A model generated the notes under the pieces. That model was not told the DNA's origin. It worked only from the letters and a program-made list of their open reading frames with translations, and did no database searches. The position numbers and the translations under genes are program-made. From positions 1 through 64,000 of the forward strand of contig NZ_AULT01000015.1 of NCBI RefSeq assembly GCF_000422425.1: a DNA stretch of 64,000 bases, given 5' to 3'. The DNA comes from Oceanospirillum beijerinckii DSM 7166 (GTDB lineage Bacteria > Pseudomonadota > Gammaproteobacteria > Pseudomonadales > Halomonadaceae). Of the stretch, positions 45,093 through 56,451 are shown in pieces. The first letter of the stretch is position 1; every line of letters starts with the position of its first letter.

Positions 45093-46709
45093 TTGATTTC
45101 CACCGCTAATATCACCATGCAGTTTGGCGCTGAGCCTTTATTTGAAAATATTTCCGCCAAATTTGGTAACGGTAACCGCTACGGCCTGATTGGTGCCAAT
45201 GGCTGCGGTAAGTCGACTTTTATGAAGATTCTGAGTGGAGCTTTAGTGCCTACTTCAGGTAATGTCTCTATTACACCGGGGCAAAAGGTTGGTACGCTGA
45301 GTCAGGATCAGTTTGCTTTTGAACAGTATACAGTTGTTGATACTGTGATTATGGGTGATGCTGAGCTATGGAAGGTCAAGCAGGAACGCGACCGCATTTA
45401 TAGCCTGCCTGAGATGTCAGAAGAAGAAGGCATGCGTGTCGCCCATCTGGAAACCGAGTTTGCCGAGATGGACGGTTACAGCGCCGAAAGTCGTGCTGGT
45501 GATATTTTGTTAGAAGCCGGTATTGCGGAGGAGTATCACTTTGGCTTGATGAGCCAGGTGGCACCAGGCTGGAAACTCCGGGTTCTTCTGGCGCAGGCGC
45601 TGTATGCCAACCCTGATATTCTGCTGCTGGATGAACCAACCAACAACCTGGATATTCACACGATTCAGTGGTTGGAAACGGTACTGAATCAGCGTAAGTG
45701 CACCATGATTATTATCTCTCACGACCGCCACTTTCTGAATGCGGTCTGTACCCATATGGCCGATATTGATTACGGTGAACTACGTATCTACCCCGGCAAC
45801 TATGATTATTTCCTGGAAGCCTCCGCACTGATTCGTGAACAGCAACAAACTGAAAACGATAAAAAGAGTGCTGAGCTGGATGAGTTGCAGGCGTTTGTTA
45901 ATCGTTTCTCTGCCAATGCGTCAAAAGCCAAACTGGCCAGCTCCCGCGCTAAGAAGATGGATAAGATCAAGCTGGATGAGATTAAAGCCTCCAGCCGTAT
46001 GACGCCTTCAATCAGCTTTAAACAGTGCAAAAAAATGCACCGTCAGGCGTTGATATTAGAAGACCTTGCTCATGGTTTTAACAACGAGCCTTTATTCAGC
46101 AACGGGAATATCATTTTAGAAGCAGGGGCTAAGCTAGCGGTTATCGGAGAAAATGGTGCCGGTAAAACCACCTTTCTTCGCTGTCTGATGAACGAGCTGC
46201 AAGCCAACAAAGGTGTCGTGAAATGGTCTGAAAATGCCATTGTCGGTTATTGCCCTCAGGACAGCAGTGCTGACTTTGACAGTGATTTGACCTTGTTTGA
46301 ATGGATGTCTCAGTGGCGCACGGCGAAACACGACGATCTTGCCGTTCGCGCTATGCTGGGGCGTTTGCTGTTTACGGCTGATGATGCCAATAAAAAAGCA
46401 CGCGTCTGTTCCGGTGGTGAAAAGAACCGACTGCTGTTTGGCAAGTTAATGATGATGGATACCAATGTGCTGATCATGGACGAACCGACCAACCATATGG
46501 ACATGGAAGCCATTGAAGCGCTCAACCAGGCACTGATTAAATATGAAGGCACGCTGATCTTTGTCAGTCATGACCGTGAGTTTGTCTCCTCTCTGGCCAC
46601 TCGTGTAGTTGAGATCAAAGACCAGAAGGTGATCGACTTCCAAGGTACTTATGATGGATACCTTGCCAATCTGGAAGCCAATAAGAAATCCGGTAAGCAA
46701 GCAGCTTAA
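45093..46709 (+). CDS. ybiT: ABC-F family ATPase YbiT
   Basis: 538 residues with two ATP-binding cassettes and no membrane part: Walker [10 protein letters not shown] and GENGAGKTT, signature-like segments before [11 protein letters not shown] and [11 protein letters not shown]. The linker (about 235-310) is the ABC-F P-site tRNA interaction motif region. YbiT-type proteins act on ribosomes. The start is TTG at 45093 with CAGGA upstream; the encoded N-terminus [12 protein letters not shown] matches YbiT, so the TTG is convincing. Ends before a strong hairpin. Confidence 0.93.
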   Translation: MISTANITMQFGAEPLFENISAKFGNGNRYGLIGANGCGKSTFMKILSGALVPTSGNVSITPGQKVGTLSQDQFAFEQYTVVDTVIMGDAELWKVKQERDRIYSLPEMSEEEGMRVAHLETEFAEMDGYSAESRAGDILLEAGIAEEYHFGLMSQVAPGWKLRVLLAQALYANPDILLLDEPTNNLDIHTIQWLETVLNQRKCTMIIISHDRHFLNAVCTHMADIDYGELRIYPGNYDYFLEASALIREQQQTENDKKSAELDELQAFVNRFSANASKAKLASSRAKKMDKIKLDEIKASSRMTPSISFKQCKKMHRQALILEDLAHGFNNEPLFSNGNIILEAGAKLAVIGENGAGKTTFLRCLMNELQANKGVVKWSENAIVGYCPQDSSADFDSDLTLFEWMSQWRTAKHDDLAVRAMLGRLLFTADDANKKARVCSGGEKNRLLFGKLMMMDTNVLIMDEPTNHMDMEAIEALNQALIKYEGTLIFVSHDREFVSSLATRVVEIKDQKVIDFQGTYDGYLANLEANKKSGKQAA

Positions 46710-46754
46710 CCTGGTGAGATCTCCCCTATCACTGTGTTTGCGGGTATACAATAC

Positions 46755-46776
46755 GCTTGGGCCATCAGGCCCAAGC
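46755..46776. terminator. Hairpin after ybiT
   Basis: GCTTGGGCC-ATCA-GGCCCAAGC, a perfect 9-bp stem 46 bp past the ybiT stop; only a weak T-run follows. Confidence 0.55.
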
Positions 46777-46914
46777 TCTAAATGCAGAAGATAAACAGGG
46801 AAAGCGATTAAATGCCCCATTTTTTATCAATTGAAACCGCTTTATCAAACCCATTTTATCTTTATAAATCAAAAAGATAAATTTGGGTGTCTAGCTTTAA
46901 GCCAGCTATAACTG

Positions 46915-48627
46915 CTAAAAACTAACCTTCCACACCGTAGCCGCGATATCCGCTAAACGCTTCTGTCGGCTATCAATACGTTTTTCGTCCCAGTCATCAT
47001 TATGCTGCCCAACTGAACGGGTGAGCTGGAATTGGCTGTTTTCAAAAGCAGCTTTCTTGATGGAATAACCTTGATTGCCTAAACCTCGATTGGCCCCGGC
47101 TTCCATTAGGGTCATATTACCGATGCGGTAGATACAGCGTTCCTGCTGGCTTTCTTCAATATGACCCCACTCTTCAGAAGGATGTTCCGGTAGGATATGT
47201 TCGATGGTGTAAGTGTTGCTATCAAAGTCAAAGTCCCGCTCTGATAGCTGTTTCTCCAGAGCAAACAGGATGTAGCGCACTACTTTTTTGTTGCGACTAT
47301 TGGTTGTGCGCAGCTCTTTACTGGTAAAGGCGGCTTTAAAGTCTTTGTCGGAGGGGTAAATCTCTTTTAGCTCATTCAGCACTTCTTGAACAGTGTTTAA
47401 CTGCTGCTGTGATAGACTCCAAGCGATCTGGTTGTAGATACGTTCCTGTTCATGAGTTTGCTTATTGCAGATCACGTTATAACGCAGAGATACCACGACA
47501 ATAGCCCTTAGAATACGGGTAAAACCTTCGCGCTGTTCGTTATAAAAGCAGTTGTAAGCCGACATCAACATCGCCAAGGGCTGGCGCACATTGAACATCA
47601 GTAGCTGTTGCAGTGCTTCCCGCTCACTTTGAGACCATAGTACTTCCATTGGATCACGTAATGCCGCATAGGTCTCTGCGGAATGATCCAGGCTACGAAT
47701 CAGTTCAAACGCCTGCTCTCGGGTCGTCACCTGCTTACGGATGGTTTTAAACAGATCAGACTTTCTGACCAGTTTATTTCGGCTATTCCAAAAAACACGC
47801 AGGAATTCAGGGAAGCTTTCACTCCCCAACAGACCAACAATACGCTCCCAGCGGTCTTCCAAGCTTTTAAGTTCATGTTCATGAGTACTGACACTACTGA
47901 TCAATGAAAACAGATAGTTTTTCAGTAGATCAGTTGCCGATAAACGCACACCACGGGCATTGAGCGTTTCAAAAACCTTAAAGGCGTTCAGCTCATCAGT
48001 TACCGTAATCGCGGTGAAAAAGAGTTTATCAACCAACTGATCTAACATAGCAACAAACTGCTGACCACTGTCTTTCTGACGGCCAAAACGAGCACTAAAG
48101 CGCTCTTTGAACCAGTTAAAGGCTTTACGCAGCAGATGCTCAGAAGCATTTAGCCCCCGTTGAGGTATTCTCTCTTGGGGAATCAGATAGGTCTGGTAAA
48201 AGCTGTTATTGTGCCGGTTTAACTCAAGTTTGGATATAGGCACCAAAGATACAGGATCGAGATAACCGATGTAGTTATTCTGCAATTGCTCTTTACGAGT
48301 GCGGTTTTTATCCGCATCAAGCCCGGCATCAACCAACTCCTGCAGATAGGCAAGGCCAGAGAGAATCATCACGCTGATGGTGGTGATGCGTTGTTGACCA
48401 TCAATAATGTCAAAACGCTTATTATCGGAAGATTGCAGTACCAGATAACCCATATAGTGAGCAGGCTCGCCATCTTCTTCAAACAGACCCTGAATATCTT
48501 GCCAAAGATCATCCCACTCATCGTCAGTCCAAGAGTAATCACGCTGAAAGGGTGGGACACGGTATGTTAGGCCATTACTCAGCAGCTGCCGTAGGGTGTT
48601 ATTACTGGTATTAAAGTTCATCGTCAT
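46915..48627 (-). CDS. GmrSD-type restriction protein (DUF262 + DUF1524 fusion)
   Basis: About 570 residues. The N-terminal DUF262 (GmrS-like, ParB-fold NTPase) has PFQRDYSW (26-33) and FDIIDGQQRITT (DGQQR 76-80). The C-terminus is DUF1524 (HNH nuclease-like) with YTIEHILPEHPSEEWG and RIGNMTLM...N. Such fusions form type IV modification-dependent restriction systems, the best-known cleaving glucosylated hydroxymethylcytosine phage DNA; many relatives are uncharacterised. Starts at 48627 or 48621 are both possible; an in-frame ATG at 48756 seems too far upstream. It stands alone between two housekeeping genes. Confidence 0.85.
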   Translation of the reverse strand: MTMNFNTSNNTLRQLLSNGLTYRVPPFQRDYSWTDDEWDDLWQDIQGLFEEDGEPAHYMGYLVLQSSDNKRFDIIDGQQRITTISVMILSGLAYLQELVDAGLDADKNRTRKEQLQNNYIGYLDPVSLVPISKLELNRHNNSFYQTYLIPQERIPQRGLNASEHLLRKAFNWFKERFSARFGRQKDSGQQFVAMLDQLVDKLFFTAITVTDELNAFKVFETLNARGVRLSATDLLKNYLFSLISSVSTHEHELKSLEDRWERIVGLLGSESFPEFLRVFWNSRNKLVRKSDLFKTIRKQVTTREQAFELIRSLDHSAETYAALRDPMEVLWSQSEREALQQLLMFNVRQPLAMLMSAYNCFYNEQREGFTRILRAIVVVSLRYNVICNKQTHEQERIYNQIAWSLSQQQLNTVQEVLNELKEIYPSDKDFKAAFTSKELRTTNSRNKKVVRYILFALEKQLSERDFDFDSNTYTIEHILPEHPSEEWGHIEESQQERCIYRIGNMTLMEAGANRGLGNQGYSIKKAAFENSQFQLTRSVGQHNDDWDEKRIDSRQKRLADIAATVWKVSF

Positions 48628-48830
48628 TATTCGGCCTGTGGCAATTGATAGTCTCAGATCCTGCTGATGCCCTGAACTTTTGACCTTAAAGCTGACGATA
48701 AGGTCTTCAAAGTAATCTTGATTAAACAGACATTCAGTAGCCGGATTATAAACCAAATGTTTTAGGATAAATCGAAAACGGTTTACAGGATTATGTGTTA
48801 TTGCGGGAGTGGTGAGTATTTTGGTCTATT

Positions 48831-48863
48831 AAAAAAGAAGAAAGGGCGATACTTCACCCTTTC
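48831..48863 (-). terminator. Terminator of the DAHP synthase gene
   Basis: Minus-strand stem GAAAGGG...CCCTTTC followed by a T-rich run TTCTTTTTT. Confidence 0.8.
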
Positions 48864-48915
48864 TGGTTAGCCTTTGTAGCTGACTACTTACATGCCGTAA
48901 GCAGTACTTTGATCG

Positions 48916-50271
48916 CTAGCCTCTGGCTTCTTTTAAGCTATCAGCAATCAGGAATGCCAGTTCCAGAGATTGGTCAGCATTCAGACGTGGATCACAGAAG
49001 GTGTGGTAACGATCCCCCAGATCCTGCTCAGTAATCTCGAATCTGCCACCAATACATTCAGTCACGTTACGCCCCGTCATTTCAAGGTGTACGCCACCGG
49101 CTACAGAACCTTCTGCTTTGTGAATAGCAAAGAAGTGCTTCATCTCTTGCAGTACGGCGTTTACGTCACGGGTCTTAAAGCCTGTGCAGGCCTTAATGGT
49201 ATTACCGTGCATAGGGTCGCTACTCCAGACGACTGAGCGACCTTCCTGCTGAACTTTACGCACCAACGCTGGCATATATTCTTCAATTTTATCCGCGCCC
49301 ATACGCACGATCACATTCATACGGCCCGCATCATTGTTCGGGTTGATGCGATCCAGCAAACGGATCAGATCATCTGGGTCTGTGGTTGGACCTGCTTTTA
49401 CGCCAATCGGGTTATTCACACCACGACAGTATTCTACATGGGCACCATCCAACTGACGGGTACGATCACCGATCCATAACATATGAGCAGAACATCCGTA
49501 CCAATCACCAGTCAAACTATCCTGGCGGGTCAGGGCTTGTTCATATGGCAACAATAAGGCTTCATGGGCGGTATAGAAACGCGTTTCATGGGTACTCGGG
49601 GAACTATCAGGTTTAATGCCGCATGCTTTCATAAAGGCCAACGTTTCATCGATACGATCGGCCAGATCATGGTAACGCTCCAGCGCTGGGCTTTTCTCAA
49701 CGAAGTCACGGTTCCACTGGTGCACCTGATGCAGATCTGCCATGCCGCCACGAGAGAAAGCCCGCAGCAGATTCAGGGTGGAAGCAGCCTGGTTGTAGGC
49801 TTTAACCATACGCTCAGGATCGGGGATACGCGCTTCTGCAGTGAAGGCATTATCATTGATAATATCGCCACGGTAAGAAGGCAGTGTAACACCATCAACC
49901 GTTTCATTATCGGAAGAGCGCGGCTTAGCAAACTGACCCGCCATACGACCAACTTTGACCACAGGGCTTTGACCTGCGAAGGTCAACACGACAGCCATCT
50001 GCAGTAACACCATAAAGGTGTCACGAATATGGTTGGCGGAAAACTCATTAAAACTTTCCGCACAATCACCACCCTGCAGCAAAAATGCACGGCCTGCCGC
50101 CACTTCAGCCAGTTCGGCTTGTAATTGACGGGCTTCACCGGCAAAAACCAGCGGCGGCAGGGCCGCTAGCTGATCTTCAACGCTGGCCAGTGCCCGCTGA
50201 TCCGGATAGGTCGGCATTTGCAGGGCTGTTTTATCTCTCCAGGATGCCGGGGTCCAGATAGTATCACTCAT
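48916..50271 (-). CDS. Class II 3-deoxy-7-phosphoheptulonate (DAHP) synthase
   Basis: 451 residues, first enzyme of the shikimate pathway, condensing phosphoenolpyruvate and erythrose-4-phosphate. Full-length match to the plant/bacterial class II family: WTPASWRDK start, [54 protein letters not shown] and [13 protein letters not shown]. Monocistronic with its own terminator. The family type differs from E. coli AroFGH. Confidence 0.95.
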   Translation of the reverse strand: MSDTIWTPASWRDKTALQMPTYPDQRALASVEDQLAALPPLVFAGEARQLQAELAEVAAGRAFLLQGGDCAESFNEFSANHIRDTFMVLLQMAVVLTFAGQSPVVKVGRMAGQFAKPRSSDNETVDGVTLPSYRGDIINDNAFTAEARIPDPERMVKAYNQAASTLNLLRAFSRGGMADLHQVHQWNRDFVEKSPALERYHDLADRIDETLAFMKACGIKPDSSPSTHETRFYTAHEALLLPYEQALTRQDSLTGDWYGCSAHMLWIGDRTRQLDGAHVEYCRGVNNPIGVKAGPTTDPDDLIRLLDRINPNNDAGRMNVIVRMGADKIEEYMPALVRKVQQEGRSVVWSSDPMHGNTIKACTGFKTRDVNAVLQEMKHFFAIHKAEGSVAGGVHLEMTGRNVTECIGGRFEITEQDLGDRYHTFCDPRLNADQSLELAFLIADSLKEARG

Positions 50272-50746
50272 AACTTATCCATTTCTCTGTGCATATATTC
50301 CTTCTACCTGCCTGAAACAATACCTATTGAGAACCGACTTAATGGTAGAAGGTAAGATTTTGATTATTTTGACGAATTAATCTGACATTACTATGTCCGA
50401 CACAGAAGTAAAACCCCTATGGAACACATTTCAGTCAGAATGCTGCTTAGCGACAATTTATTCCAGCATTACCCCTGTCAGATAAGATTTTTCTCACCCG
50501 AGACACTCTTTTCAGCCACTGAGATGGCATATCACCCGCTATTTTTACGCTCAAGCCCTGCGCAAAAGTCATATCACCTTCACCAAACGCCCTTGCTCCA
50601 ATCGCTCTAAACAGCATCTGCTCCAAACAACGATAGTCAACGTAGGAAATCTAAGCACGGCTAAAATTTTAAGCCGCTCGAAATCCTCTAAACCAACTAC
50701 ACTTTAGTTGAAGAACAAAAAATAACTTCCAAAGGCCTGAGAGGTA
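50272..50746. other. Intergenic region between divergent DAHP synthase and Yip1 genes
   Basis: About 475 bp. A 63-codon frame at 50419-50610 has no ribosome site and no family features, and is judged spurious. No operator or hairpin of note was seen. AGAGGTAA at 50739-50746 is the ribosome site of the Yip1 gene. Confidence 0.4.
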
Positions 50747-51364
50747 ATGACTATGTTACTGAGCCATATTCCCGGAATGTTTACCCACCCTGATACCGAA
50801 TGGGAACGTATCAAAGACGAACACGCAAGTCCCACCCATATCTACGTTGCTTACATCGGTTTGCTCGCTTTAATAGGACCGATATGCGCCTTTATAGCCA
50901 CCACTCAGTTTGGCTGGCGCATTGGCGACGGCGAATTGACTAAACTTACGGTTGTTAGTGCGTTACAACTGAATGTCCTGACCTATATTGCCATTATTGT
51001 GGGGGTATTTGGTTTGGGCTGGATGATTGATTGGATGTCCAAAACCTACGGTAGTGGTCACGATGAGCACGCTGCCAATGGTATTGCCCTAGCGGCTTAC
51101 TCTTGTACTCCACTGATGCTGGCAGGTTTTGTATCCCTTTACCCTGTACCATGGGTGAATATGCTGGTTTATCTTGCAGCAGCAGCCTATGCAGGTTATC
51201 TGATGTACCACGGATTGCCTCATGTATTAGGCATTGAAGAGGACAGAGCCTTCTTCTTTAGCGGTGCTATTCTAACCATCGCTCTGGTGTATCTGGTAAC
51301 TACTCGTGTGGGTACCGTAATTCTGTGGAATATGGGGTTTGGTCCTCAGTTTGTCTATGGGTAG
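50747..51364 (+). CDS. Yip1-family membrane protein
   Basis: 205 residues with about five membrane helices (about 30-50, 67-95, 112-135, 140-158, 167-188). The N-terminus HIPGMFTHPDTEWERIKDEH is the characteristic bacterial Yip1 domain start. Function in bacteria is unknown. Strong ribosome site; ends in a bidirectional terminator shared with the liv operon. Confidence 0.85.
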   Translation: MTMLLSHIPGMFTHPDTEWERIKDEHASPTHIYVAYIGLLALIGPICAFIATTQFGWRIGDGELTKLTVVSALQLNVLTYIAIIVGVFGLGWMIDWMSKTYGSGHDEHAANGIALAAYSCTPLMLAGFVSLYPVPWVNMLVYLAAAAYAGYLMYHGLPHVLGIEEDRAFFFSGAILTIALVYLVTTRVGTVILWNMGFGPQFVYG

Positions 51365-51425
51365 TACGACCAGATAGATAAGAGTCCCATAAGCCTCTGA
51401 TATTAATTTCTCTTCTGCTTAAGCA

Positions 51426-51463
51426 ACAAAACCCCTGATGTCACCATCAGGGGTTTTGTTTTT
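51426..51463. terminator. Bidirectional terminator
   Basis: Perfect 15-bp stem ACAAAACCCCTGATG / CATCAGGGGTTTTGT with loop TCAC between the Yip1 gene and convergent livF. Confidence 0.92.
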
Positions 51464-51577
51464 GCCTTCTGTTTTTTGATCTAGCATTGGATCAATCTAG
51501 CTTATCCACTCTTTAGATCAAAGCGTCAGACCGACTGTACAAAGTACTCTATTGTGGTTTAAAAACTCGATTAGAGC

Positions 51578-52276
51578 TTAGCCACCCAAGTAAGCCTTGC
51601 GAACATCTTCATTCACCAGCAGATTGTCACCGGAATCTTCCAGTACGATCTTGCCGTGTTCCAGTACATAACCACGATCTGCCAGACGCAATGCCTGATT
51701 CGCATTCTGCTCTACCAAGAAGATGGTAGTACCTTCTTCACGCAGAGTATGAATGATGTCAAAGATCTGGTTAATGATGATGGGTGCCAAACCCAGTGAT
51801 GGCTCGTCCAGAATCAGTAGCTCGGGATTGCTCATCAGTGCACGACCAATCGCCAGCATCTGCTGCTCACCACCAGACATGGTGCCGGCACGCTGAGCGT
51901 AACGTTCCTTCAACCGAGGGAACAACTCCAGCACATGCTCCATACGTTCATCGTAATTGGTCTTGTTGAAGAAACCGCCCATGGACAGATTTTCTTCTAC
52001 CGTCACAGCAGAGAAAACACGACGACCTTCCGGCACTACAGCCAGCCCGGAACGCATGATCTTAGCGGTTTCTTTCTGGGTGATATCCTCACCTTTCCAG
52101 GTGATAGTACCCGAGCTGGCACGAGGATCGCCGCACACTGTCATCAGCAGTGTTGATTTACCTGCACCGTTAGCACCAATCAGAGTAACAATTTCCCCCT
52201 TTTCTACGTTCAGTGAAACACCTTTCAGCGCCTCAATCGGTCCGTAGTGGGTATGAACTTTTTCCAGTGTCAGCAT
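51578..52276 (-). CDS. livF: Branched-chain amino acid ABC transporter ATP-binding protein
   Basis: 232 residues. Walker A GANGAGKST, signature MSGGEQQM and Walker B LLILDEPSLGL. Together with LivG it powers import through LivHM. It is the last gene of the operon and overlaps livG by one base. Confidence 0.95.
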   Translation of the reverse strand: MLTLEKVHTHYGPIEALKGVSLNVEKGEIVTLIGANGAGKSTLLMTVCGDPRASSGTITWKGEDITQKETAKIMRSGLAVVPEGRRVFSAVTVEENLSMGGFFNKTNYDERMEHVLELFPRLKERYAQRAGTMSGGEQQMLAIGRALMSNPELLILDEPSLGLAPIIINQIFDIIHTLREEGTTIFLVEQNANQALRLADRGYVLEHGKIVLEDSGDNLLVNEDVRKAYLGG

Positions 52277-53040
52277 TACTCTTCTCCCAGATAAGCCTTG
52301 ATCACTTCAGGGTTTGCCTGAATCTCTGCCGGTGTACCAGAAGCTAAAGGCTCACCCTGGTTCACTACATAGATCTGATCAGAAATCCCCATTACCAGCC
52401 CCATATCGTGCTCAATCAACAGAATAGAGATACCCTGCTCATCTTTCAGATGCACAATCAGCTCATCCAGATCTTTGGTTTCGTTAGGGTTGAGACCCGC
52501 AGCCGGCTCATCCAGCATCAGCAGCTTAGGCTCGGTCACCATACAGCGTGCAATTTCCAGACGACGCTGCTGACCATAAGCCAGGTTACCGGCTTCACGG
52601 TTAGCAAAGTCCAGCAGACCGACTTTTTCCAGCCAGTAGGCTGCACGGTCCATCAGTTCCTGCTCTTTCTTTTTAAAGTCAGAGGTCATGAAGAAACCTT
52701 TCAGCAGGTTGTGCTCGGCATGCATATGCTGAGCCACCAGCAGGTTCTCAATGACCGTCATCTCTTTAAACAAACGCACGTTCTGGAAGGTACGTACCAT
52801 ACCTTCCTGAGCGATTTTAAAACCGGGTTTACCACGCATCTCCTTACCCTGGAACATCACAGAACCAGCTGTAGGGATGTAGAAACCACTGACACAGTTA
52901 AATACGGTGGTTTTACCAGCACCATTCGGGCCGATAACCGATACGATCTGCTTTTCACCCACTTCCAGGTTGACGCCATTTACCGCCAGCAGACCACCAA
53001 AGCGCATCGTAAGATCTTTTACGGTTAACAGATTAGTCAC
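52276..53040 (-). CDS. livG: Branched-chain amino acid ABC transporter ATP-binding protein
   Basis: 254 residues. Walker [23 protein letters not shown] signature and [13 protein letters not shown]. The longer LivG-type insertion ([16 protein letters not shown]) distinguishes it from LivF. Overlaps livM by 8 bp. Confidence 0.95.
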   Translation of the reverse strand: MTNLLTVKDLTMRFGGLLAVNGVNLEVGEKQIVSVIGPNGAGKTTVFNCVSGFYIPTAGSVMFQGKEMRGKPGFKIAQEGMVRTFQNVRLFKEMTVIENLLVAQHMHAEHNLLKGFFMTSDFKKKEQELMDRAAYWLEKVGLLDFANREAGNLAYGQQRRLEIARCMVTEPKLLMLDEPAAGLNPNETKDLDELIVHLKDEQGISILLIEHDMGLVMGISDQIYVVNQGEPLASGTPAEIQANPEVIKAYLGEE

Positions 53041-54292
53041 GTTTCAGCTCCAGGTGAGGACGTTTCATTGGCAGCAGCCCCTGAGGACGCCAGATCATCA
53101 TCAGTACCATCATCAGACCAAACAGCAACATACGGTACTCATCAAACTCACGGGCCATTTCCGGCAGAATGGTCATCGCACACGCTGCCAGTACCACACC
53201 CAACTGAGAACCCATACCACCCAGTACTACAATCGCCAGAATGATGGCTGATTCAATAAAGGTGAAGGATTCCGGACTAATAAAGCCCTGACGTGCCGCG
53301 AAGAAAGAACCGGCAAAACCAGCGAAAGATGCACCAATGGTGAACGCACCCAGCTTAATATTGGTTGGGTTCAGACCCAAAGAACGACAGGCGATATCAT
53401 CTTCACGCAGTGCTTCCCACGCACGACCAATGGGCATACGCACCAAACGACGGATCACGTAGATGGTCAGCAGTACCAGTAGCAACGCCATCAGGTACAG
53501 GAAGATCACTTTGTATTCACTGCTATAGCTAATACCAAAGAAATCGTGGAAGGTAGTCGCACCCTCTTCTGACGGACGGCGGTTAAACTCCAAACCAAAC
53601 AGGGTTGGCTTAGGGATACGGGCAATACCGTTAGGACCACCGGTCAGCTCTGTCCAGTTGTTCAGCAGGATACGGATAATCTCACCGAAACCCAGCGTCA
53701 CGATCGCCAGATAGTCGCCCCGAAGTCGCAGTACCGGGAAGCCCAGCAGGTAACCAAACAGAGCCGCTAAACCACCTGCAATTGGCAATGCCATCCAGAA
53801 AGACATATCAAAGTACAGGTTCAGCAGCGCATAGCTATACGCACCTACAGCGTAGAAACCCACATAACCCAGATCTAACAGACCTGCCAGACCCACTACC
53901 ACGTTCAGACCGAGACCCAGCATCACGTAGATCAGTGTCAGGGTAGCGATATCCACCGCACCACGGGAAGAAAGGAATGGGAACAGCAGCAACGCACCCA
54001 CGGCCCAGAAAGCCAGAACACGCTGTTGTTTTTCGGTACGCATAAAGGATGGCAGCTCATGAGCCTGACCATCACCTTTCATTTTAGCAGTGACCTTACT
54101 CACTTCCGCACGGAAGTATTGCAGCAGGAAAACCAGTCCCGCACCGATCAGCAAACCAATAATTTTATGGGACTCAGACACTTCCAGTGTCGGTACAACA
54201 CCTTCTACGGAAAAAGAGATACCCAGTACCATAAAACCCAGTATCAGGGTTACACCTGCTGCCAGAGCAGCTGAAGAGAAACGAGATTGCAT
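53033..54292 (-). CDS. livM: Branched-chain amino acid ABC transporter permease
   Basis: 419 residues, about ten membrane helices. The conserved core begins [29 protein letters not shown] (cited in part as [14 protein letters not shown]). The N-terminal 110 residues form an extra hydrophobic region with a charged loop, as in enterobacterial LivM. Overlaps livH by one base. Confidence 0.94.
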   Translation of the reverse strand: MQSRFSSAALAAGVTLILGFMVLGISFSVEGVVPTLEVSESHKIIGLLIGAGLVFLLQYFRAEVSKVTAKMKGDGQAHELPSFMRTEKQQRVLAFWAVGALLLFPFLSSRGAVDIATLTLIYVMLGLGLNVVVGLAGLLDLGYVGFYAVGAYSYALLNLYFDMSFWMALPIAGGLAALFGYLLGFPVLRLRGDYLAIVTLGFGEIIRILLNNWTELTGGPNGIARIPKPTLFGLEFNRRPSEEGATTFHDFFGISYSSEYKVIFLYLMALLLVLLTIYVIRRLVRMPIGRAWEALREDDIACRSLGLNPTNIKLGAFTIGASFAGFAGSFFAARQGFISPESFTFIESAIILAIVVLGGMGSQLGVVLAACAMTILPEMAREFDEYRMLLFGLMMVLMMIWRPQGLLPMKRPHLELKRD

Positions 54293-55218
54293 CAGATTTT
54301 CTCCACTTCAGGTTTGCCCAGAATACCCTGCGGCATAAACAGCAGAATCAGAATCAGCAGAGAGAAAGCAACAACGTCTTTATATTCCGCCGTGAAGTAA
54401 CCTGCTGTCAGACTCTCAGAAACACCCAACAGCAAACCACCCAGCATGGCACCAGGGATACTACCGATACCGCCCAGTACTGCAGCAGTAAAGGCTTTAA
54501 GACCCGCGATAAAGCCCACATATGGGTTTACTACGCCGTAGTACATACCTAACAGAGTACCGGCTACCGCAGCCAGAGAAGCACCAATAATAAAGGTGGT
54601 TGCAATAACATTGTTCGAATTAATGCCCAACAGGTTGGTCATGCCGATGTCCTGTGCCGATGCACGACAGGCACGCCCCATACGGGAGCGGGAGATAAAC
54701 AGGGTTAAACCTGCCATACAGATGACCGTCGTAACGATAATAATCACCTGCATATAAGAAATCAGAATATGACTGCCATCAGGATCACCCAGCAGGAAAC
54801 CACCCTGAATCATGCTTGGCATCGCAATATCACGGGAACCTTGAGCAAGACGGATGTAGTTCTGCAGGAAGATAGACATACCAATCGCAGAGATCAGCGC
54901 AATCAGACGCTTACTGCTACGAAGGGGTTTATAGGCGACTTTTTCAATGGTAAAGCCATAGGCACTGGCGATCATAATACCGACCAACATCGCCAAGCCA
55001 ACCATGATAAAGACATTGTCAAAGCCCAGCATGGTTAAACCGGCTAAGACAATAAACGAAATATAGGTACCTATCATATACACTTCGCCGTGCGCGAAGT
55101 TAATCATACCGATGATGCCATAAACCATCGTGTAGCCAATAGCAATCAACGCATAGGTACTGCCAATGGTTAAACCATTAGCAATCTGCTGGATAAAATA
55201 ATAAATAGAATCGGACAT
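54292..55218 (-). CDS. livH: Branched-chain amino acid ABC transporter permease
   Basis: 308 residues, about eight helices. [20 protein letters not shown] and [12 protein letters not shown] form the typical LivH start, and [13 protein letters not shown] the cytoplasmic coupling loop. The ATG at 55218 (MSDSIYYFI) is preferred to the in-frame ATG at 55239. Preceded by a hairpin that separates it from livK. Confidence 0.94.
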   Translation of the reverse strand: MSDSIYYFIQQIANGLTIGSTYALIAIGYTMVYGIIGMINFAHGEVYMIGTYISFIVLAGLTMLGFDNVFIMVGLAMLVGIMIASAYGFTIEKVAYKPLRSSKRLIALISAIGMSIFLQNYIRLAQGSRDIAMPSMIQGGFLLGDPDGSHILISYMQVIIIVTTVICMAGLTLFISRSRMGRACRASAQDIGMTNLLGINSNNVIATTFIIGASLAAVAGTLLGMYYGVVNPYVGFIAGLKAFTAAVLGGIGSIPGAMLGGLLLGVSESLTAGYFTAEYKDVVAFSLLILILLFMPQGILGKPEVEKI

Positions 55219-55248
55219 TATTTGACACCTTGCGAGCAACGTCTGACC

Positions 55249-55273
55249 CGCGACCTGCTTATGGCAGGCCGCG
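55249..55273 (-). terminator. Intercistronic hairpin between livK and livH
   Basis: On the minus strand CGCGGCCTGC-CATAA-GCAGGTCGCG, no T-run. Probably stabilises the livK message or partly terminates, allowing excess binding protein, as is common in such operons. Confidence 0.55.
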
Positions 55274-55335
55274 AGGAACGTTCACAGTGTACTTTGTAAG
55301 TGAACTGCTTAGTTCAATTGTTATTTTTTTAAAGC

Positions 55336-56451
55336 TTACTTAGCTTCGGACTTAGCGCCGTCCTGGTGCCAGTTGTAAACAACGAAGTTGAATGAGGTCA
55401 GGTCGCCCTTCTCATCGAACTTAACGTTGCCGATTGGCGTGGAGAATGCGGTTTTGTGCATGTAAGCAGCAACTTCTTCAGAGTCCGTGCTGCCAGTCGC
55501 TTTCATACTATCAGCCATGACCTGCACCGCAGAGTAAGCAGGCATTACGAAAGGACCCGTAGGATCTTGGTTCTTGTTTTTGAACGCCTGAACCAGAGAT
55601 GCGTTTTTAGGATCTTTTTCGAAGCTTGGTGGCAGAGTAACCAGCAGACCTTCAGAAGCAGCACCCGCGATAGAAGAAATGTCTTTGTTACCTACGCCTT
55701 CAGGACCCATAAATTGAGCTTGCAGGCCCAGCTCTTTGGACTGACGCAGAATCAGACCTAGCTCTGGGTGGTAACCACCGTAGTATACGAAATCAACGTT
55801 GTTTTTCTTCAGTTTGGCAACCAGTGCAGAGAAATCTTTATCACCTGCAGTGATACCTTCAAACATCACAACATCGTAACCGGCTTTTTCTACCGTGCTC
55901 TTAACAGCCGTTGCGATACCTTCACCGTACTGCTGCTTATCGTGGATTACAGCGATGCGGTTAGGCTTAACGTTTTCTGCAATGAAACGACCTGCTACAG
56001 GGCCCTGCAGACTGTCCAGACCGATAGTGCGGAAGATCATCTGATAACCCTGCAGAGTAATGTCTGGGTTAGTTGATGCTGCCGTTACCATTACAATACC
56101 TTCATCTTCATAGATGTCAGACGCTGGCTGAGTGGAGCTGGAGCACAGGTGACCGACTACAAACTTGATACCGTCGTTAACAATTTTGTTAGCAACCGCT
56201 ACCGCCTGCTTAGGATCACAAGCATCGTCATATTTAACACCTACCAATTTTTCGCCGTTTACACCGCCGGCTTTATTGATTTGTTCGATGGCCATCTCGG
56301 CACCGATGAACTGCATGTCACCATACTGAGCCACAGGACCTGATACAGGACCTGCTAAAGCAATTTTAATGTCGGCTTGTGCAACCGTTGCGCCCATAAG
56401 AGCTGCAGAAACACCCAGACCCAGTAACGTTTTTTTCACCATGCTCTTCAT
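55336..56451 (-). CDS. livK: Branched-chain amino acid ABC transporter substrate-binding protein
   Basis: 371 residues, periplasmic binding protein (Leu/Ile/Val-binding family). Signal peptide MKSMVKKTLLGLGVSAALMG... ends TVAQADIK; the mature protein begins IKIALAGPVSGPVAQYGDMQ and has the conserved disulfide region DDACDPKQAV...GHLCSSST. The start at 56451 has AGGAA upstream. Strong biased codons suggest high expression. First gene of livKHMGF. Confidence 0.95.
   Translation of the reverse strand: MKSMVKKTLLGLGVSAALMGATVAQADIKIALAGPVSGPVAQYGDMQFIGAEMAIEQINKAGGVNGEKLVGVKYDDACDPKQAVAVANKIVNDGIKFVVGHLCSSSTQPASDIYEDEGIVMVTAASTNPDITLQGYQMIFRTIGLDSLQGPVAGRFIAENVKPNRIAVIHDKQQYGEGIATAVKSTVEKAGYDVVMFEGITAGDKDFSALVAKLKKNNVDFVYYGGYHPELGLILRQSKELGLQAQFMGPEGVGNKDISSIAGAASEGLLVTLPPSFEKDPKNASLVQAFKNKNQDPTGPFVMPAYSAVQVMADSMKATGSTDSEEVAAYMHKTAFSTPIGNVKFDEKGDLTSFNFVVYNWHQDGAKSEAK

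Noticed and set aside
50419-50610. 63-codon plus-strand frame between DAHP synthase and Yip1 genes
   Set aside because: No ribosome site, no family features, and promoters are expected here.
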